A stretch of 64,000 bases of DNA from Prosapia bicincta (lineage: Eukaryota > Arthropoda > Insecta > Hemiptera > Cercopidae): NCBI GenBank assembly GCA_036971475.1, contig JBAIZL010000006.1:16843459-16907458 (forward strand), read 5' to 3'. Numbering within the stretch: position 1 is the first letter of the stretch; every line of letters starts with the position of its first letter. The position numbers were made by a program, and so were the translations under genes. Below the pieces are notes generated by a model, which saw only the letters and a list, made by a program, of their open reading frames with translations, did not search any database and had not been told where the DNA came from. Positions 9,159 through 19,490 of this stretch are shown piece after piece.

Positions 9159-10878
9159 TGAGAATGAAGATTTAAGGGAGATGATGAGAACTCTCATGGA
9201 AATGAGTGAAAAAGGGAGAGAGGATCTAAATAGACAATTAAATATAAATAATGAAAAAATAAATAGACAATTAAATATAAATAATGAAAAAATAAATAGA
9301 CAATTAGATAAGATAGATGAAATAAAAGGGGAAATGAAAGAGATGAGTGAGGATATGAGGGAAATAAACAAAAAATTAGAGGAAAATAGAGACGAAATGA
9401 GAGAGATGAAGGAAGATTTCAAATTCATAACACAGGAAATAAGGGAGGAAAGTAAGAAAATGATAGAGGATATGAGGGAACAGTTAAGAACAGAGAATAA
9501 TGCTGTAGTAGGAGTTATGAGAAGAGACTTAGAGGAGAAGATTAAGGAGAATTTAGAGGAAACAAAAGAAATAATAGCTGATGTGACAGAAATTAATAAG
9601 AAAGAGATAGAGAAGGTAGAAAAAATGACAATACAGAACAGGGAAGAGTTAAGAGTTTTAAATAGGGAGATAGCTATTGAGAAAAACAATAATAATTATA
9701 GAATTGACCGATTGGAAACAGAAGGAAGGAGGAATAATGAAAAACCAAAGGGAATGATTAAAGAAATAGTGGGTACTTGTCATGAATATTACCTGCATGC
9801 AGGAGCTAAGAAATGTCATACCATATTATCAGAGAGCTTCACTTGGAAGAAAATGGGAAAAAGCATTAGGGGAATTATTAAAACATGTAATATTTGTCAA
9901 AGAGCTAAAAATGTAACCCAAGGTAATATTGGAGAGATGAAAGGGATCCAAGTGGAAAAACCAAAGGAGCAATTGTCAATTGATTTTATAGGACCATTTC
10001 AAAGAACTGTAGGAGGCTATAAGTATTTATTAGTAATGTTAGATGTATTTACAAAATTCGTTCAAATCTATAAATTGAAAAAGGCAACCACAGGGGAGGC
10101 AATTAAATGTTTAGAAAATTATATAGAAAAATTCGGGAGAGTAGAAAGAATACAGACTGATCATGGAACCCAGTTTAATAATAAGAAATGGCTGGAGTAT
10201 ATTAAAAATAGAGAAATGAAACCAATATTTTCTCCAATAAGGAGGCCACAAAGCAATATCGTTGAGAGGGTGAATAAGGAGATCATTAGATGTTTGAGAA
10301 CATATTGTCATCATAACCATAGAGAATGGGGAAAATATGTAGAGGTTATTAACCAGGCAATTAATGAAATTCCTCATGAGACTACAGGATACACACCTAA
10401 CCAGCTACAACTAGGAATTCAGGATGAAAGGTTTTGGCAAAAGGAAATAAAAAATTTAGGCTGGAGTTCAAAATTAATAAATTTAGAAAGACATTTAGAA
10501 ATTGCTAGGAGTAGAATTAAGAAGAAGGCTCATAAGAGAGCAGAGAAATTTAATAAAACTCATAAAATAGAAGAATTAAATGTTGGGGACAAGGTATTAG
10601 TAAAAGAAAATTGGCAACCACAGGGTATAAGAGGTGAGATGGCAAAATTATTTTATATATATGATGGACCTTATGTGATCACCAAGAAATATGGCAAGGC
10701 GACTTATGAAATCAAAGATGCTAGAAGCAATAAAATTAGAGGAATTTTCCATATTAGCTTGTTAAAGAAATTTTATGAACCAAGGGAGGCACACCATGGA
10801 GAATCAGATAAATTTCAGATAGAACAAATAAAATATTGTAAGGGAGAAGTCGAGAGAAAGGAAAATAACAAGGGATAA
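9103..10878 (+). CDS. Gag-like coiled coil fused in frame to integrase
   Basis: The frame is 591 residues long. Residues about 20-215 are a long Glu/Lys/Arg-rich coiled coil with a tandem 12-residue repeat containing NINNEKINRQL. At about residue 225 it switches abruptly to an integrase: an HHCC zinc module (HEYYLHAGAKKCH and TCNICQ), then a DDE core with D in SIDFIGPF, D in QTDHGTQF and E in SNIVERVNKE, and a C-terminal GPY/F-like module (GPYVITKKYGKATYEI). Protease, polymerase and RNase H, normally between Gag and integrase in Ty3/gypsy, are absent. I infer an internal deletion that kept the frame open. The N-terminal 15-20 residues are probably out-of-frame read-through before the A-run. 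Confidence 0.82.
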   Translation: MRLGDYHLCKPNKKKQGNNENEDLREMMRTLMEMSEKGREDLNRQLNINNEKINRQLNINNEKINRQLDKIDEIKGEMKEMSEDMREINKKLEENRDEMREMKEDFKFITQEIREESKKMIEDMREQLRTENNAVVGVMRRDLEEKIKENLEETKEIIADVTEINKKEIEKVEKMTIQNREELRVLNREIAIEKNNNNYRIDRLETEGRRNNEKPKGMIKEIVGTCHEYYLHAGAKKCHTILSESFTWKKMGKSIRGIIKTCNICQRAKNVTQGNIGEMKGIQVEKPKEQLSIDFIGPFQRTVGGYKYLLVMLDVFTKFVQIYKLKKATTGEAIKCLENYIEKFGRVERIQTDHGTQFNNKKWLEYIKNREMKPIFSPIRRPQSNIVERVNKEIIRCLRTYCHHNHREWGKYVEVINQAINEIPHETTGYTPNQLQLGIQDERFWQKEIKNLGWSSKLINLERHLEIARSRIKKKAHKRAEKFNKTHKIEELNVGDKVLVKENWQPQGIRGEMAKLFYIYDGPYVITKKYGKATYEIKDARSNKIRGIFHISLLKKFYEPREAHHGESDKFQIEQIKYCKGEVERKENNKG

Positions 10879-11217
10879 TAAGATGGTAACAACAGGAATG
10901 ACTCAGGATATAAAAGTATTAGGAGAAGGAAGCGAATGTAGGAGGGATAGATAACAAATAAACCGGAAATGACAATGGACCAGAAATGACTTAATAATTA
11001 AACAAACACTTGAAAAAAAAAAAAAAGAAATAAAAAAATATATAAATTAAAAAAAAAAAAAGAAGGGAGATATTAAATATAGGTAAAGGAAGCAATATGA
11101 ATAAACTCTAGGTGACTATGTGTATAAGAAAAACGTTAGCAGGAGATAAGTTTTAAGGGATGGTAACTATATCTACGATAATTTATTGGAAACTTCGTCG
11201 AATAATGAATAAAAATA

Positions 11218-11466
11218 AATATGAATCTATGTTAATAAATATTGAAGCATTGTTGTAATAAAAATATGGTAATTGTGTATTTAAACTTCGTCGTATTGTA
11301 AGGGAGAATCTGCGTTGATAAATAATGGAACTTCGTCATATATATTATATATTATAAAAGAAATATGAATCTATGTTAATAAATATTGAAGCATCGTTGT
11401 AATAAAAATATGGTAATTGTGTATTTAAACTTCGTCGTATTGTAAGGGAGAATCTGCGTTGATATA
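11218..11466 (+). repeat. Direct duplication, period about 143 bp
   Basis: About 105 bp starting AAATATGAATCTATG occur at 11218 and again at 11361, both ending near GAATCTGCGTTGATA. Each carries one AACTTCGTCG box. Confidence 0.85.
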
Positions 11467-11893
11467 TATAAGTATTAAAACAAAATTGATATTCGTTGAT
11501 ATAGGGACAGTGTAATCGAAGGAGCTATAGATATGATCAAATAGAGGATATGAGATTGCAACCTTTAAAAAAAATTAGATATTAAACTTCATACAAAATA
11601 AACTGAAATGATATAAGAAAATAATTGAACTGGATATTGAAAAATAAAAATAAAATAGGAAGGGATGAATGAATAAGAACAAGGACCTAACCTACAAACA
11701 ACCTAGACATGCTATGACTCGGTTAGGCTAAAATTAAAAAAAAAAACACTGTGTCAGAAGATAGATTATATAGATAAATAAAAAGACTTATGATTGGAAA
11801 GATTCCATTCTATTAAAATTAAAATAAAGAAAGAAAAAGAAAAAAGGTTATAAAATAGATTCTAAGAATCAGAAAATGATTAATGTACTAGAT

Positions 11894-12183
11894 GTTAAGA
11901 GTAAGAGGATTGTTGATTAAATGTTAATTGTTAATTTATTGTATTGTTAGGAGTTAAGTATATCATATGTAATTAGAGGGCAGCAGACAAGCAAGAAGGA
12001 TAGAGTAAGAGTTTACTCCCAAAATGTGAAAATTGAGAGTTAAGAGTAAGAGGATTGTTGATTAAATGTTAATTGTTAATTTGATGTATTGTTAGGAGTT
12101 AAGTATATCATATGTAATTAGAGGGCAGCAGACAAGCAAGAGGGATAGAGTAAGAGTTTACTCCCAAAATGTGAAAATTGAGA
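11894..12183 (+). repeat. Tandem duplication, period 145 bp
   Basis: Two head-to-tail copies (11894-12038, 12039-12183) begin GTTAAGAGTAAGAGG and end near AAAATGTGAAAATTGAGA. They differ at only a few bases. Confidence 0.88.
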
Positions 12184-12226
12184 TAAAAAAAAGGAATTTT
12201 GGAATCAAAATTTTTTTTTATCTAAA

Positions 12227-12237
12227 TTTGGGGACTA
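12227..12237 (+). promoter_or_regulatory. Polypurine-like tract before the 3' LTR
   Basis: TTTGGGGACTA directly precedes the TG of the 3' LTR. Plus-strand priming in LTR elements starts at such a G-rich site. The match to a pure purine run is weak. Confidence 0.45.
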
Positions 12238-13443
12238 TGTAACATTTTGAAGTAGTATATATATAAAAGGCACTTACAAAATAAGATAAATATATATAAA
12301 TAAATTCAGTATGTAAAAAATTACTAAAATATACCAGGAACGAAATGTAAACATAACCTAATTTCACTTGTGTAGAAAATGCACATGACCAAATTTTAGA
12401 TCTAATCACAAGATTTTATATAAAAAGAAAAAAAACACACAAATCACTATTTATAAGAAAATGTATTAGAAGTAATTGATAGATAACAATTTAAATAGAA
12501 CAATAGAACAATATAAATACACTTAAAACTTTCAAACAGCAAGCTAGTGAATGTTCTGTAGTAAACAAGATGGGGAACGGATTTGTAGAGTTGCGTGCGC
12601 ATGACCGGCAAAAGATATTCGTTTTAAATATTTCTCGTGGATATATAATCTAAAACAGTTTGGGAAATAAGATTTAAATGCAATTGTTTTGCAAAGAAAT
12701 TTAAGTGCAGTTGTTAAGAAGAAGAAGTGTATCAAAGGCGGTGAACATGACATCCGTAAAGCTGTTACTTACAAGGAATAAACGAGAAAATAGCGGAAAT
12801 TCACGACTTGGCCATTTTATTGCTAAAAAAGGTAGCGTCAGGGGGAGTTGGAACAGAGCATTTGAACGAGGAAGACGTGTTCGGAATTGGCTGTAGAAAT
12901 TTTATTTTTTTAACTGGTGCGGAAAGTGCAGTATCGTATTCAAATCATAATTACAGAATAACATTAAGCCAAATCATTGAACTGATCGATTAAGAAGACA
13001 TTATTCAGGAAATTATTTAATTAGAAACCAAATAACTTGTAAAAATTTTAGCTTGTAAGAATTGTAACTTAGATATTTTTTTGAAAGTGCCAACTCAAAT
13101 TTTATTATTCAAAATTTAGAAAACCCACCTATTAACCCGAGATAAAGAGAGCTCAAGCTCAAATTGAAGTAATTAAATCAAATTCAATTAATATTAAAAT
13201 TTATAACTAAACTTCTTGCTGCCATAAACAAATTTTAGACTTAGGCTAATAAAGCTTAATTTTTGTAATTCTTTGTGGAGGAAATAAGAATTTGTAATTA
13301 GTAAGTGACTTTGTAAAAGAAAATAAGGAATGTCATATTAAGATATTAAAAAATTATTGTAACAAAAGCAGCATTGAATCGTTATTTCTTTTAACTTATA
13401 AATTTTTATTAAGAATTATAAAAGGAAATTACCAATTATTACA
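12238..13443 (+). repeat. 3' LTR
   Basis: Nearly identical to the 5' LTR. I saw three substitutions near 12385-12392, a one-base A-run difference near 12434, and single changes near 12491 and 12792. It is followed at once by (AT)n. Confidence 0.92.
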
Positions 13444-13463
13444 ATATATATATATATATTACT

Positions 13464-13646
13464 ATTGTAAGTAATTTTATCCACCATTAAGTGCAATAAT
13501 TTTACCTTGAGTGATGAGGCACCTTTCGGTCACTTGACCATTGTCGAATCACTTAGAGTGATTCGACAATGGTCAAGTGACCGAAAGGTGCCTCATCACT
13601 CAAGATAAAATTATTGCACTTAATGGTGGATAAAATTACTTACAAT
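13464..13646. repeat. Near-perfect palindrome, 90-bp arms
   Basis: Arms 13464-13553 and 13557-13646 are reverse complements with one mismatch and a 3-bp spacer. The arm contains TTATCCACCATTAAGTGC and CACCTTTCGGTCACTTGACC. The same arm sequence forms the left end of the Penelope-like element at 39905-40015 and a degraded palindrome at 59949-60098. The right flank (to 13711) also matches the other two copies. Confidence 0.93.
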
Positions 13647-13709
13647 AATATTATATTAACTTCATATAGTCAGTGCAACTAAAAAACAATGGATAACGTA
13701 AAATATCAA

Positions 13710-13711
<2 letters not shown>

Positions 13712-13760
<49 letters not shown>
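13712..13760. repeat. (TA)n microsatellite
   Basis: An uninterrupted TA tract between the palindrome flank and the reversed solo LTR. Confidence 0.95.
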
Positions 13761-13763
<3 letters not shown>

Positions 13764-14959
13764 TAATATTTCTTTTTATTATAATAATATGAAATTTATT
13801 AAATGTAATAATTTCTTTTATTATATTTATATTATCAATGAATGATTTCTTTAAAATGTATTTCTTCAAAATTGTCTTTAATAATATTTCTCAATTATTT
13901 TGTTCAAGGTAGTTAGTAAATTTTCTATTTTTATTTTAAGATAAATAAATTTTCTAGAGCTTTCTTTTTTTAATAACAAGTTTAATGTATCATTTAAAAC
14001 ACTTTCTTAACAATTATAAGTTCTATTAATAAATTACACATTTTTTTCTTTTTTTAAGTTTTACAAATTTACTATTAGTTTCCTCTATTATAATAAGTCT
14101 TATTACTCTAAATTGTATTTCTCTTTTGGGCAGCAACAGTTTTTATTTAATTTAGCCTAAATTGATTTTAATTTTGGTTTAGCACAAGCTCTCTTAATCT
14201 CGGGTTATCTTGTGGGTTTTAAATTTTGAATAATGAAATCTTATTTGGCACTCTAAAGTACAAGAACAAAAAAATCTAAGCTATAAATGTTATAAACTAT
14301 GTTACAAATTAATTCATTTCTAAGTAAAATTGTTCCTTAATATTCTCTCTAAATGTTTTCTTTTATAGTTTAATTTTATAATAAATTCACTGGTTTCTTT
14401 TCTTTTATAAATGTCTGATTGCAAAATTTCAAAATGTAGTAATGGATCTAGCCTATATGCTTGAGTGTTTTAGATTGCAGATTCTACTTTTCAGCCTTTA
14501 TCAAAATATTTAATAAGATCTTTTTAAATAAATAGTTTTAATTAATTTTCTTGAAAGTATTTTGTAGTGTTAATTGAATTCGAGACTAACACTCTCGCAC
14601 TAAGTTTAAATTCGTTAAATTTTATGGGCCAATTCTGAAGTACGTCTGTCTTGCTTGAGTAGGTGTGTGCGACTGAAGCCATGCTAAGCCACGCGTTTAA
14701 AAAATGGCTAAACCAACTATTTCCTTTTTTTAATCGTTGTTACCGGCTTTACGGATGCTGTATTCACTGCCTTTGGTACATTTCAAGTTCTTAATAACTA
14801 GATTTTAATTTCTTTGCAGGTAACTGCATTTAAATATTATTTCTTCCGACTAAGTTTAAATTATCAGCTATTCTATTCACAATGCGCTAGCCATCCTGTT
14901 TGGTCTATTTGTGCAATCTTAAAACGTTTCACTTTCTTAACACTTAAAGGCTTTTACTT

Positions 14960-16975
14960 GAACGAAAGAAGCCTACAATTGCGGTGATGATCGACTACGA
15001 AGCAGCTTTTGACAAAATTCCGCATGGTTATCCTCCAGTGTATGAAGCTTGGCATAAGGGGCAAGATGTTATAATATATTGTATCTTACCTAGAAAACAG
15101 GTGCATTCAGGTGGACGTCAATGGAACCATCTCATCAAATCATATTGTTGCAAATGGCATTCCCCAAGGTGGAATTATTTGCCCAACCCTCTTTAATATC
15201 GCACTTCACGATTTCTCGGCCCAGCTCCCTCCTGGAGTGTCCAGCTGTACATTCGCTGATGACTGCACGATCTGGGCATCGGATGAAGACCATCTCAAAG
15301 CGATAGATTTGGTTCAACTAGCTCTACACAAGATAATGGAATGGTGTGGAAAGTGGTCACTTAAAGTATCTCTGGACAAGACAGAGTGCTCTTTTTTCAC
15401 GAGAAGAAATAATTTGGCAAACTACATACCGCAGTTACGAATACAAGATGTTCCCGTGAAATTTAACCCTAACTCAAAATTGTTGGGAGTAGTGTTGGAT
15501 TCAAAATTACGTTGGGCAAAGCAAGTGGACTATGTTTTGGAGAAGTGCACATCGCGGCTGAATGCGCTCAAAGTAGTGGCCAGTCGCAACTGGGGTGCAG
15601 ACACAACAACACTAAGATCATTTTACTTAGCCTTTGTACGCTCCAAAGCTACCTATTGCTGTGAGGTTTGGGGAGCTGCAGCCAAATCACACATTGACAA
15701 AATAGGCCGCATTCAAGCAGCGGCTCTCGGTACATGCCTTGGATGCCTGAGCACCACTCCTACCTATGCTATGGAAGTGGAACTGGGTGTTGAGCCTATT
15801 GAAATATATATCAGAAGACAAATGTGGACCAAATACTTAAGAATACAGTCTTCAACGCCTAACCATCCTCTACATATCGTGAAATGCAAGCAGTAACATC
15901 AGAAACTCATTCACGTGTCAAATTAAGTCCATGGCCTCCATGTTAATGTGTGACGTTCCTGAAACCATCCCAGTGACATATGATGACAGACCAGGCATAT
16001 GGAATGGAGTGGAAATTGTTATGGAACTACCAAACCGGTTAACGAAAAACAACCACCCAGCAATCTTGAAAAGTGAAGCATTGTCCATGATAAATGAGCT
16101 TTATGATCGCCATATCAAGATATTCACTGACGGCTCAGTGGACATTGAAGGAAAAGTTGCGGGTGCCGGTTACTTTAATGAAACAACTGGTGATAGGTAC
16201 TATGTGCCAGCAAACTCATTGTCCAGTATGGACGCAGAATTACTAGCTATAAATGCAGCGCTTACAAGTTGTTTATCATTGAAACTATGACAGGTGCGTG
16301 TCTTAACGGACTCCAAAAGTGCTCTGCAGGCTATCTTAAACTCCGAACCTACGGCATATGCTTTTCGTATCATGGAAATTAGATGCCTGCTTCGTGAACT
16401 ACAGAGCCATAGATGTGAGATTACTTTGCAGTGGGTACCATCTCATTGTGACGTATACGGAAATGAGGTTGAAGACCAAATAGCAAAAGCAGCCTCTAAA
16501 ATGCAGCCTACAGATGAGAAGAGGGTTTCATTGCTTCACTGTAGGAACCAAAGCAACTAATATTTCTATAAAGCCTGGTCGGAGAAATGGAATCAGTCAA
16601 CCATTGGGAGACACCTACACAAGATTCAACCCCTACCAACTGACGGGAACTTATATAAGGGGGTGCAAAGACAACTAGCATCTTTTGCAGCAAGAGCTAG
16701 AATTGGTCACATAGTTACGCAGAAGTACCTATTCCGCTTCAACCTTACTGATTCATCGCACTGTGCATTATGCGAAGACGATGAAGAGGATCTGGAGCAC
16801 ATTCTTCTGCGTTGCAGCTATCCAATTCTTTCACGTGACCTACTAAGAGCAGAAGTCAATGATTTTGAGGACATCCTTAAAAGTAAAAAACACTGGCAGC
16901 TTGCTTGTGCCGCGTACATTGGAAACCGGGCCATCGGCTATGATTGATGCTGGACGCCCGTACTAAGAAGTAAGA
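14960..16975 (+). mobile_element. 5'-truncated non-LTR retrotransposon nested in the solo LTR
   Basis: The copy is bounded by a 14-bp target duplication AAAGGCTTTTACTT (14946-14959 and 16976-16989). The uninterrupted target can be seen in the related LTR at about 35930. The 3' end has no poly-A but a TAAG-like tail (ACTAAGAAGTAAGAA). The 5' end is truncated within the polymerase. Confidence 0.88.
14975..16947 (+). pseudogene. Reverse transcriptase/RNase H pseudogene
   Basis: Conserved pieces lie in shifting frames. Motif A (DYEAAFDKI) is near 14990-15020; motif B (GIPQGGIICPTLFNIAL) and motif C (FADD) are in the frame 15111-15896. RNase H starts with FTDGS near 16123, MDAELLAI near 16225 and, after an in-frame TGA at 16288-16290, LTDSKSA and WVPSH (16294-16560). 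The C-terminal knuckle CALCEDD...H...C lies in 16663-16947. There is a frameshift between motifs A and B, another near 15890-15930, and further breaks at 16290 and 16560. The gene is dead. Confidence 0.88.
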
Positions 16976-17233
16976 AAAGGCTTTTACTTTTATTTACATT
17001 GTTTTAGTGTTCTTCTCAAACTGTTACACATTAAATTGTTTCTATTATATTGTTTTTTTTTATAGTGGTTATTGTTCTAAACTTGTGATTAAATGTTACG
17101 ATTTTGCCAATTTAGGTTATGTTTACATTTTTCTCATTTTTCATAATTGGTTATTTTATGGTTTGAATTTACTTACATATTTATATTATATTATACATAG
17201 TGCCTTTCTTACTTGCTATTCCAAAATGTTACA

Positions 17234-17260
17234 ATATATATATGTATATATATTTTTTTT
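17234..17260. repeat. TA-rich microsatellite
   Basis: A short (TA)n with a TG interruption follows the outer end of the solo LTR. Confidence 0.8.
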
Positions 17261-17320
17261 CAAAATCTTAGCACATCATATCTGACTTTTAAATAACTTT
17301 TTACTTGCCTAAAATGTAGG

Positions 17321-18013
17321 TAATTGTTTACTTTAGCCAAGATAGCAATTTCAGCCAAAAATGTTTATTGGCCGATGCAAAAACTCATAACGAATACAAC
17401 AAAAAAAAAAAAATTACGCTTTCGCAGACGTCCCAAATAATTATAATTAAATTATTCTACAACCACCCCTCCACAGTAACCTACAACCTTACAAAATTAT
17501 TATTTTGCCTTGAAATTTTACCTTGAAACTAGCAAAATTCCTAAAGTATTAACGCTATTATTTACATTTTTTTTTACCATGAAAGGATAATTTTGTATCA
17601 TATTTTAGTTGGGACTAAGTTTTTAAGTGCGGAGTAACAACAGGGGTACAACGTTTAGACATACCCTATGAAATATTCAGTCAAGATAGATTTGGTTGTA
17701 ATTTTATACATACCAATATACCTAAACCTATATTAAAATATACCTATAAAGCATCAAGTTAGAATCGATTTGGTAAGTTTTTACAACATTACTATATACC
17801 TATATTAAAATATACAAAACAAATCTATACATATAAGGCATAAGATCGGCTACAAGATTTTACTGGCGATGCAGAAACTCATAACGAATATATTGTAATT
17901 ATGGGACACAGCGATAGTGTTTTTATGTATTTATTTTTTTGTATTTATTATGAGTTTCTGCATTGGAAAGTAAAATGTTTCTGCCGAAGTCACATGACTA
18001 AAGTAAACAATTA
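17321..18013. mobile_element. MITE-like element with 16-bp terminal inverted repeats
   Basis: TAATTGTTTACTTTAG at 17321-17336 is repeated as its reverse complement at 17998-18013. The ~690-bp interior has no open frame but includes a second inverted motif (GCAGAAACTCATAA near 17869 against TTATGAGTTTCTGC near 17948). If the outer TA is the target duplication, a Tc1/mariner-type origin fits, but this is not proved. Confidence 0.55.
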
Positions 18014-18245
18014 ATAAAATGTTTTTTGAAGTAGCACGTGAAAACCAAAAGAATTGAAGAACCAAATTAATATATCAAAAAATAAATTATTACCCAGACT
18101 ATTATATAGAAAATCCGACACACAGAACTTATTTTAAATATGTATGAACACACATTGAAGATGGAGACAGTTGAAGCCTGATAAACAAGACTCAAAGCGG
18201 TATTGATAAGTACATATTAATTACAAAAGGTAAAAATACAGAAGC

Positions 18246-19016
18246 CCGGCGCTATACGATATTTTAGGAAATGGTTTAACATCATTAAATAGGACGATAT
18301 CTACAAGAATTTTTTTTAAATTGACCTCGGAAAGTTACTTTTTTTTCAATTTAAAGTAGCGAAAAAAATTCAGCGCGGATGTAGAAGTTGTGAATAGACG
18401 CGGAGTGATACAACAGCTTCGTGATACAACTGTATTTCAATGTATAAAATTAAAACCAAATCTAACCTGACGACACTTTTTAGGTATATTTTATTATAGG
18501 TATACAGTATTGTATAAATTTAAAACCAAATCTATCCTAACTGGAGACTTTATAAGTATATTTAAATATATGTATAAAAATTACGCGAAGTTGTGAATAG
18601 GCGCAGAGTTATGCAAATGCTTCGTGATTTTACAACTGAATTTCAATGTATAAAATTAAAACCAAACCTAACCTGACTTTACACTTTTTCGGTATATTTT
18701 AATATAGGTATACAGTATTTTATAAATTTAAAACCAATCTATCCTAACTGTAGAAGTTGTTTCTCAAATATCTACACACGTAAGGTTGCGTGACGTACCG
18801 CGGACAATGCGTACAACCTTATGCGCAGCACTGTGACGTAAGTATCACTCCGCGCCTATTCACAACTTCTACATCCGCGCTGAATTTAGTACCCTACTTT
18901 AAATTGAAAAAAAGTAACTTTCCGAGGTCACAAAAAATTAATTTCTTGTGGATATCGTCCAATTTGGTGCTGTTGAACAATTTCCCAAAATATCGTATAG
19001 TGCCGGTGTACTGTAT
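18246..19016. mobile_element. Foldback element with ~165-bp inverted arms
   Basis: The left arm 18246-18411 and right arm 18843-19016 are reverse complements with scattered differences; both contain AGAAGTTGTGAATAG...CGCGG and GGACGATATC. The interior carries two head-to-tail copies of about 203 bp (from 18384 and 18587) with the phrase AAACCAAATCTAACCTGAC. No transposase is present. Confidence 0.7.
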
Positions 19017-19414
19017 TTCAACCTTACAAAAGTCTCAATATGTACAATCCAAAAACTTTAAGTTTTATTTTACACATTACAAATAACATTCATGTTATAT
19101 ATTTCTTCCCAGTGAAAATTATCTTTTAAAGAATAACTTCTAAATAAATATATAACAACATATTTTAGAATCTATTCTTCGGGTATTTGACAAAAATATT
19201 CCAATTAAGTCAGGTCTTTAGAAGCAAAAATTACATTTCGAAGAAGCAAGGTTATGTTACCAAAAAAAAATTCATATTTCAAAATTACTTTATCTGGCTC
19301 TAATAGAGTCCTAGGGAGCTGATTTTTATATAAATTAGGTTTGATATGGTAATAGTTTAAAAAACAAAAGAAATTACATTAGTTTTAAAATTAAAAATTC
19401 ATTCCAAAACTTAC
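19017..19414 (-). other. Probable start of Mad2 intron 1
   Basis: From the GTAAGT donor (19414-19409) leftwards the DNA is noncoding. I searched by eye for the next Mad2 exon leftwards to base 1 and did not recognise one; the transposons at 1-19016 would then all lie inside the Mad2 intron. Confidence 0.5.
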
Positions 19415-19490
19415 TTAAATAATTCATTACAATATCTGCTGATCCTTTTAATGTAATTGTATTGCGTGTTTGTTGTTCCGTTGCTGACAT
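19415..19490 (-). CDS. Mad2: Mad2 spindle checkpoint protein, first coding exon
   Basis: Reading the minus strand from the ATG at 19490 gives 25 codons, including the diagnostic N-terminal HORMA signature TITLKGSADIVMNYL, and then a consensus donor A|GTAAGT. Fly and human Mad2 begin with the same ITLKGSA/ITLRGSA block at the same distance from Met. Mad2 is a HORMA-domain protein that binds Cdc20 and inhibits the anaphase-promoting complex at unattached kinetochores. The exon is too short to stand out as an ORF. The gene runs away from AFG1L, which starts 905 bp to the right on the other strand. Only this exon is in view; a processed fragment is unlikely because the splice donor is intact. Confidence 0.8.

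Larger units (their letters stand above)
10879..12237 (+). other. Noncoding 3' region of the LTR element
   Basis: No reading frame is supported. The stretch holds two direct duplications (11218-11466 and 11894-12183), a cluster of AACTTCGTC motifs, and ends in the purine-rich TTTGGGGACTA just before the 3' LTR. An envelope gene, if it ever existed, is not recognisable. Confidence 0.6.
7405..13443 (+). mobile_element. Ty3/gypsy-like LTR retrotransposon, internally deleted
   Basis: Two direct repeats of about 1207 and 1206 bp (7405-8611, 12238-13443) begin with TG and end with CA. They enclose a primer-binding site, a Gag-like/integrase reading frame and a purine-rich stretch. The element lies in a (TA)n tract, so a 4-bp target duplication (ATAT) is plausible but cannot be proved. 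I counted about six differences between the LTRs, so insertion was recent. Protease, reverse transcriptase and RNase H are missing. The GPY/F-like module after the integrase supports Ty3/gypsy. No envelope gene is visible. Confidence 0.88.
13762..17233 (-). mobile_element. Solo LTR (reverse orientation) split by a nested insertion
   Basis: Read on the minus strand, the end at 17233 gives TGTAACATTTTGG and the interior follows the same order as the 5' LTR at 7405: AAAGGCAC, then the GTAAACATAACC region, the CCCACC...ACCCGAGAT...GAGAGCT block, and a terminus TTACA at 13762. Alignment by eye is diverged but collinear. Without the nested element it would be about 1.44 kb. It has no internal region, so it is a solo LTR of a related subfamily. 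Both ends abut (TA)n. Confidence 0.78.

Noticed and set aside
9117..9689. 190-residue Ser/Leu/Ile-rich frame on the minus strand
   Set aside because: It is the antisense shadow of the Lys/Glu coiled-coil Gag region.
13505..13553. Possible hammerhead ribozyme in the PLE-end arm (GTGATGAG ... CGAAT)
   Set aside because: PLE ends in other animals carry hammerheads, and GATGAG plus CGAA are present here. But the core needs CTGATGAG and CGAAA; both conserved positions differ, and the complementary strand fits no better.
17007..17285. 92-residue plus-strand frame
   Set aside because: Lies within the reversed solo LTR; Tyr/Phe/Ile-rich by composition only.
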